A stretch of DNA of 5,181 nt, from NCBI GenBank assembly GCA_027347545.1, contig DAIEQT010000115.1:1-5181 (forward strand), read 5' to 3'. This stretch comes from Ignavibacteria bacterium. GTDB lineage: Bacteria; Bacteroidota; Ignavibacteria; Ignavibacteriales; Melioribacteraceae. Shown piece after piece: positions 1 to 5,181 of this stretch. A program made the translations under genes and the position numbers. The first letter of the stretch is position 1, and every line of letters begins with the position of its first letter. The notes under the pieces are model-generated. The model made no database searches. It was given only the letters and a program-made list of their open reading frames with translations, and was not told where the DNA came from.

Positions 1-552
1 GTGAATCATACCAATTACAGAGAGAGCAGCAATCCAAACGCTTAGTGCGGAGAGCAAATAAAAAACAAAAGAGTACTTTGGCTTTTCTGGTATCGGCTTC
101 CATAGAGAATAAGCTAGATGTTTTGCCGGAACTTTTGCTAATCCCAAAAGAGAAATCTGAATATTACGGCGAAGAGAAATGTCGCTGGCAAATATATCAA
201 GAAGTTTTTCACGTTTCTTTATTTCATCAATGCTTGTTCTAAGATGTTTAAGCATATCGTAAAGTATCTGAGAGCCGATCGGTGTTATTGTCCGGTTCAG
301 TACTTCAAATAATTCATCTAGGTTAAGATCCTTCCATGTTTCATCATCAATTGTATAAATATCTTTGAAGTCTCTTTGCTTGTTAAAACGGGTATATAAT
401 TTTGAGGTTTCCAAATCGTAATAACTAACATGAAATTTACCCCAGCGTTCATCAATCTTTTTGATTAACCGTTTCTTGTTAAGGTAAATTGCCAGCGCAA
501 CACTTAGCAAGAAAATAAAAACTGCCGCGAAGAAAAATAAAAGGTCTGTCAT
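1..552 (-). CDS. MutS-related membrane-anchored protein, N-terminal part (truncated by the window edge)
   Basis: An open frame of 184 codons runs from the ATG at 552 to the left edge without a stop; an in-frame TAA lies a short way upstream, so this ATG is the first possible ATG start. The N-terminus has a hydrophobic segment (about residues 4-23) followed by a basic stretch (NKKRLIKK). Residues 75-104 (DLNLDELFEVLNRT, then TPIGSQILYDMLKHL) match the start of the MutS core (domain III): an acidic LDxLF...xRT strand, then a conserved G and the LYxxL helix. The region after it (IKKREKLLDIF) fits the clamp/lever helices. A second hydrophobic segment begins at about 161 and continues to the edge. 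This layout, a membrane anchor plus a MutS core without the mismatch-reading domain I, is known for MutS relatives in Bacteroidota; they usually end in a MutS-type ATPase, which would lie outside the window. A role in mismatch repair is not established for this type. There is no clear Shine-Dalgarno sequence (ACAATACTTCT precedes the ATG). The family call is firm in outline, the function is not. Confidence 0.8.
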   Translation of the reverse strand, partial: MTDLLFFFAAVFIFLLSVALAIYLNKKRLIKKIDERWGKFHVSYYDLETSKLYTRFNKQRDFKDIYTIDDETWKDLNLDELFEVLNRTITPIGSQILYDMLKHLRTSIDEIKKREKLLDIFASDISLRRNIQISLLGLAKVPAKHLAYSLWKPIPEKPKYSFVFYLLSALSVWIAALSVIGMIH

Positions 553-613
553 AGAAGTATTGTTTTGTGGAACCCCAGTTTTTTAAGAAAGAGACCATCT
601 CAAAGTAATTTTC

Positions 614-643
614 AGAGTCACACTGAGCGGAGTCGAAGTGTGA
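614..643 (+). repeat. REP-like hairpin element, copy 1
   Basis: TCACACT (618-624) pairs perfectly with AGTGTGA (637-643) across a 12-base loop GAGCGGAGTCGA (625-636). Inside the loop, GA (625-626) can pair with TC (633-634), leaving GA as a bulge on the 3' side. The 5' flank is AGAGTCA (614-620). Compared with copy 2, the loop is identical at 11 of 12 bases and the AGAGTCA flank is kept, while the four inner stem bases differ on both sides and still pair. I recall sequences of this kind as common intergenic repeats in Bacteroidota and Chlorobi-related genomes; this is from memory and not checked. Number and distribution of copies in this genome cannot be seen from the window. Confidence 0.8.
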
Positions 644-650
644 ATTAAGC

Positions 651-685
651 AAAAAATTCTCATTTCTCGACTACGCTCGAAATGA
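651..685 (-). terminator. Possible intrinsic terminator after hslU (hairpin copy 2 plus T run)
   Basis: In the direction of hslU transcription, the 7-bp stem of hairpin copy 2 (685 down to 660) is followed by GAA and then six T (656-651). The hairpin lies about 35 bases beyond the hslU stop codon. A stem followed by a U run fits a Rho-independent terminator, but the stem is short and AT-rich, the loop is long (12 bases), and a few bases separate stem and U run. It could equally protect the 3' end of the hslU transcript, or be a repeat with no such role. Confidence 0.4.
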
Positions 686-689
686 CTCT
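660..689 (-). repeat. REP-like hairpin element, copy 2 (inverted)
   Basis: Read on the minus strand, TCATTTC pairs with GAAATGA across the loop GAGCGTAGTCGA; on the plus strand the stem arms are 660-666 and 679-685 and the loop is 667-678. The outer flank TGACTCT (683-689) is the reverse complement of the AGAGTCA flank of copy 1. The two copies therefore form a head-to-head pair within 76 bases, as in the paired REP arrangement (BIME) of enterobacteria. The stem differs from copy 1 at four positions, and each change is matched on the opposite arm, so pairing is preserved. Confidence 0.8.
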
Positions 690-719
690 TTTGGCTTTTA
701 AGACGACCTCGTTATAAAT

Positions 720-2099
720 CTATAAAATGTACTTACTCAAATCCCGGTTCTTAACAATCTTATCAAGTTTTTGATTTACCATTCCGCCGGTAATTTTGAT
801 TTCCGCTTCCGGCATTTTATCGGGAACATCAAAAAGAATATCCTCTAGCAAAGTTGTTAAAATTGTATGAAGACGGCGGGCGCCAATGTTTTCAACTTGC
901 TCATTTACTGCCGCAGCAGTTTTGGCAATCTCAATTATCGCGTCTTTCTTAAAAGAAATGGTTACTTGTTCGGATTGTAATAGCGCCGCGTACTGTTTCA
1001 ACAATGCGTTTTGCGGAATTGTAAGAATCTTCACAAAATCATCTTCTGTTAAACTCTTTAGCTCAACACGTATTGGAAAGCGTCCTTGAAGCTCCGGAAT
1101 AAGATCGCTCGGTTTGGAAACATGAAACGCGCCGGACGCGATAAACAAAATGTGATCAGTTTTTACCGGTCCATATTTTGTGTTAACCGCAGAGCCTTCA
1201 ACTATAGGAAGAAGATCGCGCTGAACTCCTTCGCGGGAAACATCGGGTCCCCCTTGCTGACTTTTCGTTCCGGCAATTTTATCAATCTCATCAATGAATA
1301 CGATGCCCGATTCTTCAACGCGCTTAACAGCTTCGCGCTGAACAGCATCCATATCAATTAGTTTTTCCGCTTCCTCTTGCGCAATTAATTTCTTCGCTTC
1401 TCGGATTGGAGTTTTGCGTTTCTTCTTTTTCTTTGGAATCATACTGCTCATCATCTCTTGCAAGTTCATTGTCATATCATCCATTCCCATAGGTCCAAGT
1501 ACTTGCATTCCAAACGCCGGGGCGGTAGTATCAAACTCAATTAAGCGGTCATCCATTTCGCCGCTTTTAATTTTCTCACGCATCCACTCGCGTGTTTTTT
1601 CATTTTGAAGTTCATCGCCCTCACCATTTTCTTCCGGCGCTAAGCCAACCGGTTTTCTTACCGGAGGAATTAGCTGGTCGAGAATTCTATCTTCCGCCAT
1701 GCGTTCGGCTTTCTCTTGAACTTCGGCAGTTTTTTCGGTGCGAACCATATTAATAGAAATTTCCGCAAGATCCCGAATCATTGATTCAACATCGCGCCCA
1801 ACGTAACCAACTTCTGTGTATTTGGAAGCTTCAACTTTTACGAACGGAGCGCCGGAAAGTTTTGCCAGTCTTCTTGCAATCTCCGTTTTACCAACGCCGG
1901 TTGGTCCAATAAGAATAATATTGTTCGGCATAATCTCTTCGCGGATGGTTTCATCTACTTGCCGGCGGCGCCATCTGTTGCGCAATGCAATTGCAACTGC
2001 ACGCTTTGCATCATCTTGACCAATTATATACTTGTCTAATTCTTTAACAATTTGTGTAGGTGTTAAATTTTGCATTAACTCATTTTTTGTTTCACTCAT
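720..2099 (-). CDS. hslU: HslU, ATPase and unfoldase subunit of the HslUV protease
   Basis: HslU is the hexameric AAA+ ring (Clp/HSP100 class) that unfolds cytoplasmic proteins and feeds them into HslV. At 459 residues it is full length for the family. Visible in order: the N-terminal [17 protein letters not shown] box typical of HslU/ClpX; Walker A GPTGVGKT (65-72); the substrate-gripping pore loop GYVG (98-101); a charged intermediate (I) domain at about 110-240 that includes a [10 protein letters not shown] cluster (222-231); Walker B IVFIDEID (266-273); the arginine finger in [12 protein letters not shown] (R340); sensor 2 GARRLHT (407-413); and the C-terminal tail DLSKYIL, whose end inserts between HslV subunits to activate them. 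Its ATG overlaps the hslV stop as ATGA, and GAGG lies 10 bases upstream of the start within the hslV end, so translation is probably coupled. No motif is missing. The low-complexity I-domain linker (ENGEGDEL, 157-164) looks like normal variation. Confidence 0.98.
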   Translation of the reverse strand: MSETKNELMQNLTPTQIVKELDKYIIGQDDAKRAVAIALRNRWRRRQVDETIREEIMPNNIILIGPTGVGKTEIARRLAKLSGAPFVKVEASKYTEVGYVGRDVESMIRDLAEISINMVRTEKTAEVQEKAERMAEDRILDQLIPPVRKPVGLAPEENGEGDELQNEKTREWMREKIKSGEMDDRLIEFDTTAPAFGMQVLGPMGMDDMTMNLQEMMSSMIPKKKKKRKTPIREAKKLIAQEEAEKLIDMDAVQREAVKRVEESGIVFIDEIDKIAGTKSQQGGPDVSREGVQRDLLPIVEGSAVNTKYGPVKTDHILFIASGAFHVSKPSDLIPELQGRFPIRVELKSLTEDDFVKILTIPQNALLKQYAALLQSEQVTISFKKDAIIEIAKTAAAVNEQVENIGARRLHTILTTLLEDILFDVPDKMPEAEIKITGGMVNQKLDKIVKNRDLSKYIL

Positions 2100-2632
2100 T
2101 TCGCAATAACCTCAACTGTAATTTTTTCGTTTGTGTAAATACAAATTTCCGCCGCCGTCTTTAATGATTCTTCAACAATTTCTTTAGCGGAAAGGTTGCC
2201 ATATTTCTTTAACATTTTTGCTGCGGCTAGCGCGTACATTCCGCCGCTGCCTATTGCAACAATTCCATCTTCCGGCTCGATAACATCTCCGGTTCCGCTT
2301 ACAACATAAGCTTTGTCTTCGCTGATAATTGCAAGCATAGCTTCGAGGCGGCGTAGATATTTGTCTGTACGCCAGTCTTTTGCTAGTTCTACAACAGCAC
2401 GGCTAACATTGCCGCTATAGGCTTCTAACTTTTCTTCGAAGCGTTGAAGCAATGTAAACGCATCGGCAGTTGATCCGGCAAATCCGGTTAAGACTTTTCC
2501 GCCAAGAAGTTTTCTAATTTTCATGGAGTTGTGTTTCATAACGGTATTGCCAAGCGTAACTTGTCCGTCGCCGCCAATCGCAGCTTGTCCGTTGTGAATT
2601 ATACCAAGTATTGTTGTTGAACGAATTTTCAT
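2096..2632 (-). CDS. hslV: HslV, threonine peptidase subunit of the HslUV protease
   Basis: HslV is the proteasome-beta-like peptidase that forms a double hexamer and degrades proteins delivered by HslU in the cytoplasm. The ORF has 178 residues, the usual size. The mature N-terminus should be Thr6 (MKIRS, then TTILG), aligning with the TTIVSV start of mature E. coli HslV, so a five-residue leader must be removed rather than only Met. Other expected catalytic-site residues are present: Asp22 in GGDGQ (mature D17) and Lys38 in MKHNSMK (mature K33). Also typical are [14 protein letters not shown] (48-61), [19 protein letters not shown] (82-100), the AIGSGG turn (126-131) and the ICIYTNE strand (163-169). 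The gene is 42 bases beyond the STAS-like gene and is preceded only by AAAGACATAAA, so its ribosome binding site is weak. It overlaps hslU by 4 bases. Confidence 0.98.
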   Translation of the reverse strand: MKIRSTTILGIIHNGQAAIGGDGQVTLGNTVMKHNSMKIRKLLGGKVLTGFAGSTADAFTLLQRFEEKLEAYSGNVSRAVVELAKDWRTDKYLRRLEAMLAIISEDKAYVVSGTGDVIEPEDGIVAIGSGGMYALAAAKMLKKYGNLSAKEIVEESLKTAAEICIYTNEKITVEVIAK

Positions 2633-2674
2633 TTTATGTCTTTATTTTGTTTTCAAATAATTTTTGAATGTATG

Positions 2675-3061
2675 CTAATCGCTAAGCCAGTTTTCTGCCT
2701 CAGCCAAATCAGTTGTAACTTTTATTGATACGGCTCCCCGGTTATGTCCAACAATTTCTCCAAACCGCTCAGGATCAATCAACGGTTCTAATCCATAAAC
2801 TACGAGTCTAAGTGTATAACCGAATTTAGAAAAGTAACCTCTCTGCATTTCCGCATAAGTCTCTGCAAATTGGAAACGCTCCATAATTGTTGGTATCCCG
2901 GTTACTCTAGTAACATCCACAAAAACTTTTTCATATTTAATTTCATAGCACTTGTCAAGAATTCCAGTAATGAGCGATTCTACCGAGTTAATGTCGAAAT
3001 CTCCTTCAACAACTGCCAGCACTCGATTTTCTTGTAGCTCGAGTTTAAATGTTAGTCCCAT
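2675..3061 (-). CDS. SpoIIAA / STAS-SEC14-like small protein of unknown function
   Basis: I place the start at the ATG at 3061 (128 residues). A longer frame opens at ATG 3142, but its extra 27 residues would lie inside the end of the methyltransferase-like gene and look like its out-of-frame shadow. The 3061 start follows the upstream stop by 16 bases, and AAGGA sits 12 bases ahead, a long but usable spacing. The protein has no signal peptide or membrane segment. It opens with beta strands (LTFKLELQENRVLAVVEGDFD), then a helix, a buried strand KVFVDVTRV (45-53), an amphipathic region, a second strand YTLRLVVYG (82-90), and ends with VSIKVTTDLAEAENWL, a strand and helix seen in SpoIIAA-like and STAS/SEC14 domains. 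The phosphorylated DSxG motif of true anti-anti-sigma factors is not seen, so a SpoIIAA-type switch is not supported. It could also be an unrelated alpha/beta domain. Confidence 0.6.
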   Translation of the reverse strand: MGLTFKLELQENRVLAVVEGDFDINSVESLITGILDKCYEIKYEKVFVDVTRVTGIPTIMERFQFAETYAEMQRGYFSKFGYTLRLVVYGLEPLIDPERFGEIVGHNRGAVSIKVTTDLAEAENWLSD

Positions 3062-3077
3062 ACTAATCTTTCGTCCT
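3062..3077 (-). promoter_or_regulatory. Ribosome binding region that decides the start of the STAS-like gene
   Basis: The minus strand reads TGAAGGACGAAAGATTAGT, then ATG. The TGA is the stop of the methyltransferase-like gene, AAGGA overlaps that stop and lies 12 bases from the ATG, and a weaker GAAAGA lies closer. This favours the start at 3061 over the one at 3142, which would need a 65-base overlap with the preceding gene. Confidence 0.5.
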
Positions 3078-3695
3078 TCAAAATTTAATTCCCGGAATAA
3101 TTCTTTCGACCCTCTTTTGATATTGCTTATACTGTTCTCCAAAAACCTCTACAAGTTTTCTCTCTTCGTAAATTGATCCAACATAAAAATACACGACAAA
3201 GCAAATGAACAGAACCAAATAGAAAAGAGTCATCTGCGGACGAAAACCTAAAAACAGAATGAAGAAAAAATAAACGGGATGCCGCATATACTTGAAGGGA
3301 CCATCAAATTTTAATTCTTGCTTTTCGTCAATCGTATCGGCGGAATAAGTGCCGTTCATAAATCTTATGATTTGTGAAATGCCAAGAAATTCTTTTGAAT
3401 CGAACTGACTAAATGTCCAGATCAAACCAATGAGTGAAAGAACTTGCAGCACAAATGTAATTATATCGAAAGGGAATTGTAAGTCATAGATTATTGCATC
3501 CGGCTTTGGCGCAACAGCAAGAAATGCTAAGAAAAATAAAATGGAAGAAACATTATAGAACATACGGTAGAATACAATTTTGCTGCCTATCTTTGCCGTC
3601 AGCGCGGTTTTAAATTTTCTTGAGGCGAGCCAGGTGTGTGAGAATGCGAATAATGAGAAGAGTAAAACAATAAAAAGAATATCTAACGCGATCAT
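3078..3695 (-). CDS. NnrU / isoprenylcysteine methyltransferase-like membrane protein
   Basis: This 205-residue protein is an integral membrane protein with hydrophobic segments at about 2-20, 42-62, 77-97 and 140-173, the last probably a helical hairpin. The C-terminal half has the marks of the ICMT/phospholipid methyltransferase group: GPFKYMRHPVYF (132-143, with R138-H139-P140 and Y142), then EERKLVEVFGEQYKQY (177-192), whose Glu pair and closing YxxY match the SAM-binding end of that fold. The early motif SHTWLASRKFK (19-29) resembles the NnrU-type subgroup. By analogy it would methylate a lipid or a small or prenylated substrate at the membrane using S-adenosylmethionine, but the substrate cannot be told, and a link to nitrogen oxide metabolism (the origin of the name NnrU) is not supported. 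Its ATG overlaps the rpoN stop as ATGA, and AGGA lies only 3 bases before the ATG, so reinitiation after rpoN is likely. Confidence 0.75.
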   Translation of the reverse strand: MIALDILFIVLLFSLFAFSHTWLASRKFKTALTAKIGSKIVFYRMFYNVSSILFFLAFLAVAPKPDAIIYDLQFPFDIITFVLQVLSLIGLIWTFSQFDSKEFLGISQIIRFMNGTYSADTIDEKQELKFDGPFKYMRHPVYFFFILFLGFRPQMTLFYLVLFICFVVYFYVGSIYEERKLVEVFGEQYKQYQKRVERIIPGIKF

Positions 3696-5161
3696 AAATC
3701 CTTGCGCAGACGCGCTACCGGAATTTTTAAAGCTTCGCGGTATTTTGCAACAGTGCGGCGTGCTACGTGAAATCCTTTCTCTTGCAAAATGCTTGCAATC
3801 TTATCATCGCTATACGGAGCGTTCTTCGGTTCGTGTTCGCAAATTTCTTTTATGATTTCCTTGATGTGCTTGTTCGATACTTCTTCACCGCTATCGGTGG
3901 TTAAACCTTCGCTAAAGAAATATTTTAGCTCGTGTATTCCTTGCGGACTTTGAACATACTTGCCATTTACAACCCGGCTGATTGTGGAAATATCCATCCC
4001 GATTTCATCGGCAATGTCTTTGTAGATCATCGGCTTTAATAATTTTGCGCCGCCTTCAAAAAACTCATACTGCTTTTCCAATATTGCGCGCATAATTTTC
4101 ATCAACGTATTGCGGCGCTGATAGAGTGAAGCAATAAACCACTTTGCGGATTCAAACTTCTCGCGGAGGAACTTATGTGTTTCCTTTTCCCGCTCGGAGA
4201 TTTTGCGCTTACGCTTGTTGGTATCAAGCATTTCTAAATAAGTTTTACTAACTGTAACGGAAGGAACGCTTCTATCATTCAGGGTAACAATATAATTATC
4301 TTCCACTTTTTCAATTAAGAAATCGGGGGTAATCTGATTCATCTCTTCAGAATCAATATTACCTTCGCCCGGTTTGGGATTGAGCTTGTGAATCAAATCT
4401 ATAATAGTGCGCAAAGTTTCTTTAGCAAGATTCATCGTCTTCTGAATCACTTCAAAGCGTCTGTTCGCAAAATCATCAAAATGTTCGGATAAAACTTTCT
4501 CCGCCAGATAAGAATAGTAAGGATCGTAAGATGAGTTTCTAATTTGAACAAGCAGACATTCTTGCAAACTTCTAGAACCAATTCCTACCGGCTCAAGTCT
4601 TTGAATCTCTTGCAAAACTTTTTCAGCATGATCAATAGTTACATCTATTTCTTCAAAAAGTTTAAGCTCGTTAACAATTTTCGCTAAGTCGGCTTTAAAG
4701 TATCCGTCCCTATCCAAACTGCCGATAATATTCTCGCCGAGTGAAATTTCATCATCGCTTAAATCGAGCATTCTAAGTTGATCTACTAAATTTTCGCGGA
4801 GAGTTTTTCTTTGCGGTGCAATCGGCTGGATGGTGTCTTCGTCCGATCTTCTATTTAAGCGGTCAAGTTCCTGCTCTGCTTCCGATTCATTCATGTAATC
4901 TTCTAAATCAAACTCATCATCCTTGCTGTCGTAAGTTTCATCTTCATCGGCGGTTTTCTCTTCGGCTTCGTCCGGAGTTTCTTCTAATTGTTCAAGATCA
5001 ATTTCTTCATCTAGCGTCTCTTCGAGAATTGGATTCAGCTCAAGCTCGGTTTTAATACGCTGCTCCAACGCAAGCGTATTAAGCTGAAGCAGCTTTTGAT
5101 ACTGAATCTGCTGCGGCGAAAGCTTTTGCTGTAATGACAATCTGTGTTGAAGAGAGAGCAT
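3692..5161 (-). CDS. rpoN: RNA polymerase sigma-54 factor (RpoN / SigL)
   Basis: Sigma-54 directs core RNA polymerase to -24/-12 promoters (GG...GC) and needs an AAA+ activator to open DNA. At 489 residues the protein is complete. Region I, Gln- and Leu-rich, is residues 1-46 (LSLQQKLSPQQIQYQKLLQL, then LALEQRI and LELNPILEE), in the form seen in Bacteroidota-like bacteria; it is the part the activator works on. Region II (47-110) is an acidic linker with 32 Asp/Glu in 64 residues. The core-binding region spans about 115-320 and includes SLDRDGYF and LEPVGIGSRSLQECLL (189-204). The helix-turn-helix is YKDIADEIGMDISTISRVVN (380-399), followed by GKYVQSPQGIHELKYFFSEG. The RpoN box ARRTVAKYRE (467-476) contacts the -24 element. 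The start is supported by region I beginning at once; upstream only AGAAG, about 6 bases from the ATG, could serve as a weak ribosome binding site. Sigma-54 target genes cannot be named from this window. Confidence 0.98.
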   Translation of the reverse strand: MLSLQHRLSLQQKLSPQQIQYQKLLQLNTLALEQRIKTELELNPILEETLDEEIDLEQLEETPDEAEEKTADEDETYDSKDDEFDLEDYMNESEAEQELDRLNRRSDEDTIQPIAPQRKTLRENLVDQLRMLDLSDDEISLGENIIGSLDRDGYFKADLAKIVNELKLFEEIDVTIDHAEKVLQEIQRLEPVGIGSRSLQECLLVQIRNSSYDPYYSYLAEKVLSEHFDDFANRRFEVIQKTMNLAKETLRTIIDLIHKLNPKPGEGNIDSEEMNQITPDFLIEKVEDNYIVTLNDRSVPSVTVSKTYLEMLDTNKRKRKISEREKETHKFLREKFESAKWFIASLYQRRNTLMKIMRAILEKQYEFFEGGAKLLKPMIYKDIADEIGMDISTISRVVNGKYVQSPQGIHELKYFFSEGLTTDSGEEVSNKHIKEIIKEICEHEPKNAPYSDDKIASILQEKGFHVARRTVAKYREALKIPVARLRKDL

Positions 5162-5181
5162 AATTATCTTCTAGTAACCTC
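5162..5181 (-). other. Leader just upstream of rpoN
   Basis: Only 20 bases precede the rpoN start in the window. They read GAGGTTACTAGAAGATAATT on the minus strand. No promoter can be judged. TAG and TAA triplets occur in two frames, so the end of a preceding gene could lie here, but nothing identifies it. Confidence 0.4.

Larger units (their letters stand above)
553..719. other. Intergenic region between hslU and the MutS-like gene
   Basis: This 167-base gap is the only sizeable non-coding stretch in the window. Its middle (614-689) is a pair of inverted hairpin repeats, listed separately. The remaining sequence, about 60 bases on the MutS-like side and 30 on the hslU side, shows no ORF, RNA gene or convincing promoter to my eye. 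A promoter for the MutS-like gene would be expected here if the hairpins terminate the hslU transcript, but neither an E. coli-type -35/-10 pair nor the Bacteroidota-type TTTG / TAnnTTTG pair is evident. Confidence 0.7.

Noticed and set aside
45..242. Plus-strand frame of 65 codons
   Set aside because: It lies antisense inside the MutS-like gene, has no family resemblance and a composition like a reading-frame shadow.
553..600. Promoter for the MutS-like gene
   Set aside because: TTGAGA occurs at a plausible -35 place but the matching -10 position reads AACTGG, and no TAnnTTTG box is found. The -24/-12 pattern of sigma-54 is also absent.
590..600. Small palindrome GAGA-TGG-TCTC on the minus strand
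   Set aside because: Only four base pairs with a three-base loop; expected by chance.
614..689. CRISPR array or attachment site
   Set aside because: There are just two copies, inverted rather than direct, without spacers of regular length and with no integrase or cas gene nearby.
1086..1361. Plus-strand frame of 91 codons opposite hslU, with three similar ones at 886-1089, 1414-1608 and 1816-2019
   Set aside because: All are antisense to well-conserved hslU coding sequence, so their openness follows from hslU codon use. None has a recognisable domain.
2633..2674. Promoter in the 42-base gap ahead of hslV
   Set aside because: The gap is AT-rich and contains TTATTTG, but this misses the Bacteroidota -7 consensus by a base and has no partner element that I can see.
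2950..3100. Frameshift or fusion between the methyltransferase-like and STAS-like genes
   Set aside because: The apparent overlap comes only from the upstream ATG at 3142. With the start at 3061 both genes are intact and separate.
3580..3855. Plus-strand frame of 91 codons across the rpoN / methyltransferase-like junction, and another at 4816-5055 within rpoN
   Set aside because: Antisense shadows of real genes with no domain or ribosome binding site that I can see.

Overview
The window is a block of chromosomal housekeeping genes, all on the minus strand, so transcription runs from high to low coordinates. The order is: RNA polymerase sigma-54 factor (rpoN, 5161-3692), a small membrane protein of the NnrU / isoprenylcysteine methyltransferase-like group (3695-3078), a small SpoIIAA/STAS-like protein (about 3061-2675), the peptidase HslV (2632-2096), its ATPase unfoldase HslU (2099-720), and the N-terminal 184 codons of a membrane-anchored MutS-related protein (552-1) that runs off the left edge.

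The proteins suggest a member of the Bacteroidota/Chlorobiota/Ignavibacteria group. The sigma-54 N-terminus has the LSPQQIQ...KLLQL...LEQRI pattern seen in that group. The MutS relative has the transmembrane-anchored architecture common there. The intergenic hairpins resemble repeats I recall from those genomes. The DNA is AT-rich, and most starts have weak Shine-Dalgarno sequences. This placement is inferred from sequence pattern only; no database search was made.

The first five genes are tightly packed: rpoN/nnrU-like and hslV/hslU each overlap by an ATGA tetranucleotide, and the gaps between the others are about 16 and 42 bases. They could be one operon. HslV and HslU form a two-component ATP-dependent protease; catalytic Thr and Lys, Walker A and B, the GYVG pore loop, arginine finger and sensor 2 are all visible. 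Sigma-54 is complete through its RpoN box. The roles of the two small middle genes are unknown.

The most distinctive non-coding structure lies in the 167-base gap between hslU and the MutS-like gene (553-719). Two hairpin elements sit there in opposite orientation. They share a 12-base loop (11 of 12 identical) and outer flanks, but their stem bases differ in a compensatory way. This is the signature of a REP-like family of palindromic repeats. One of them is followed, in the direction of transcription, by a run of six T and could end the hslU transcript. I see no defence system, CRISPR array, insertion sequence, tRNA or rRNA gene. Apart from this repeat pair the window looks like ordinary core genome.
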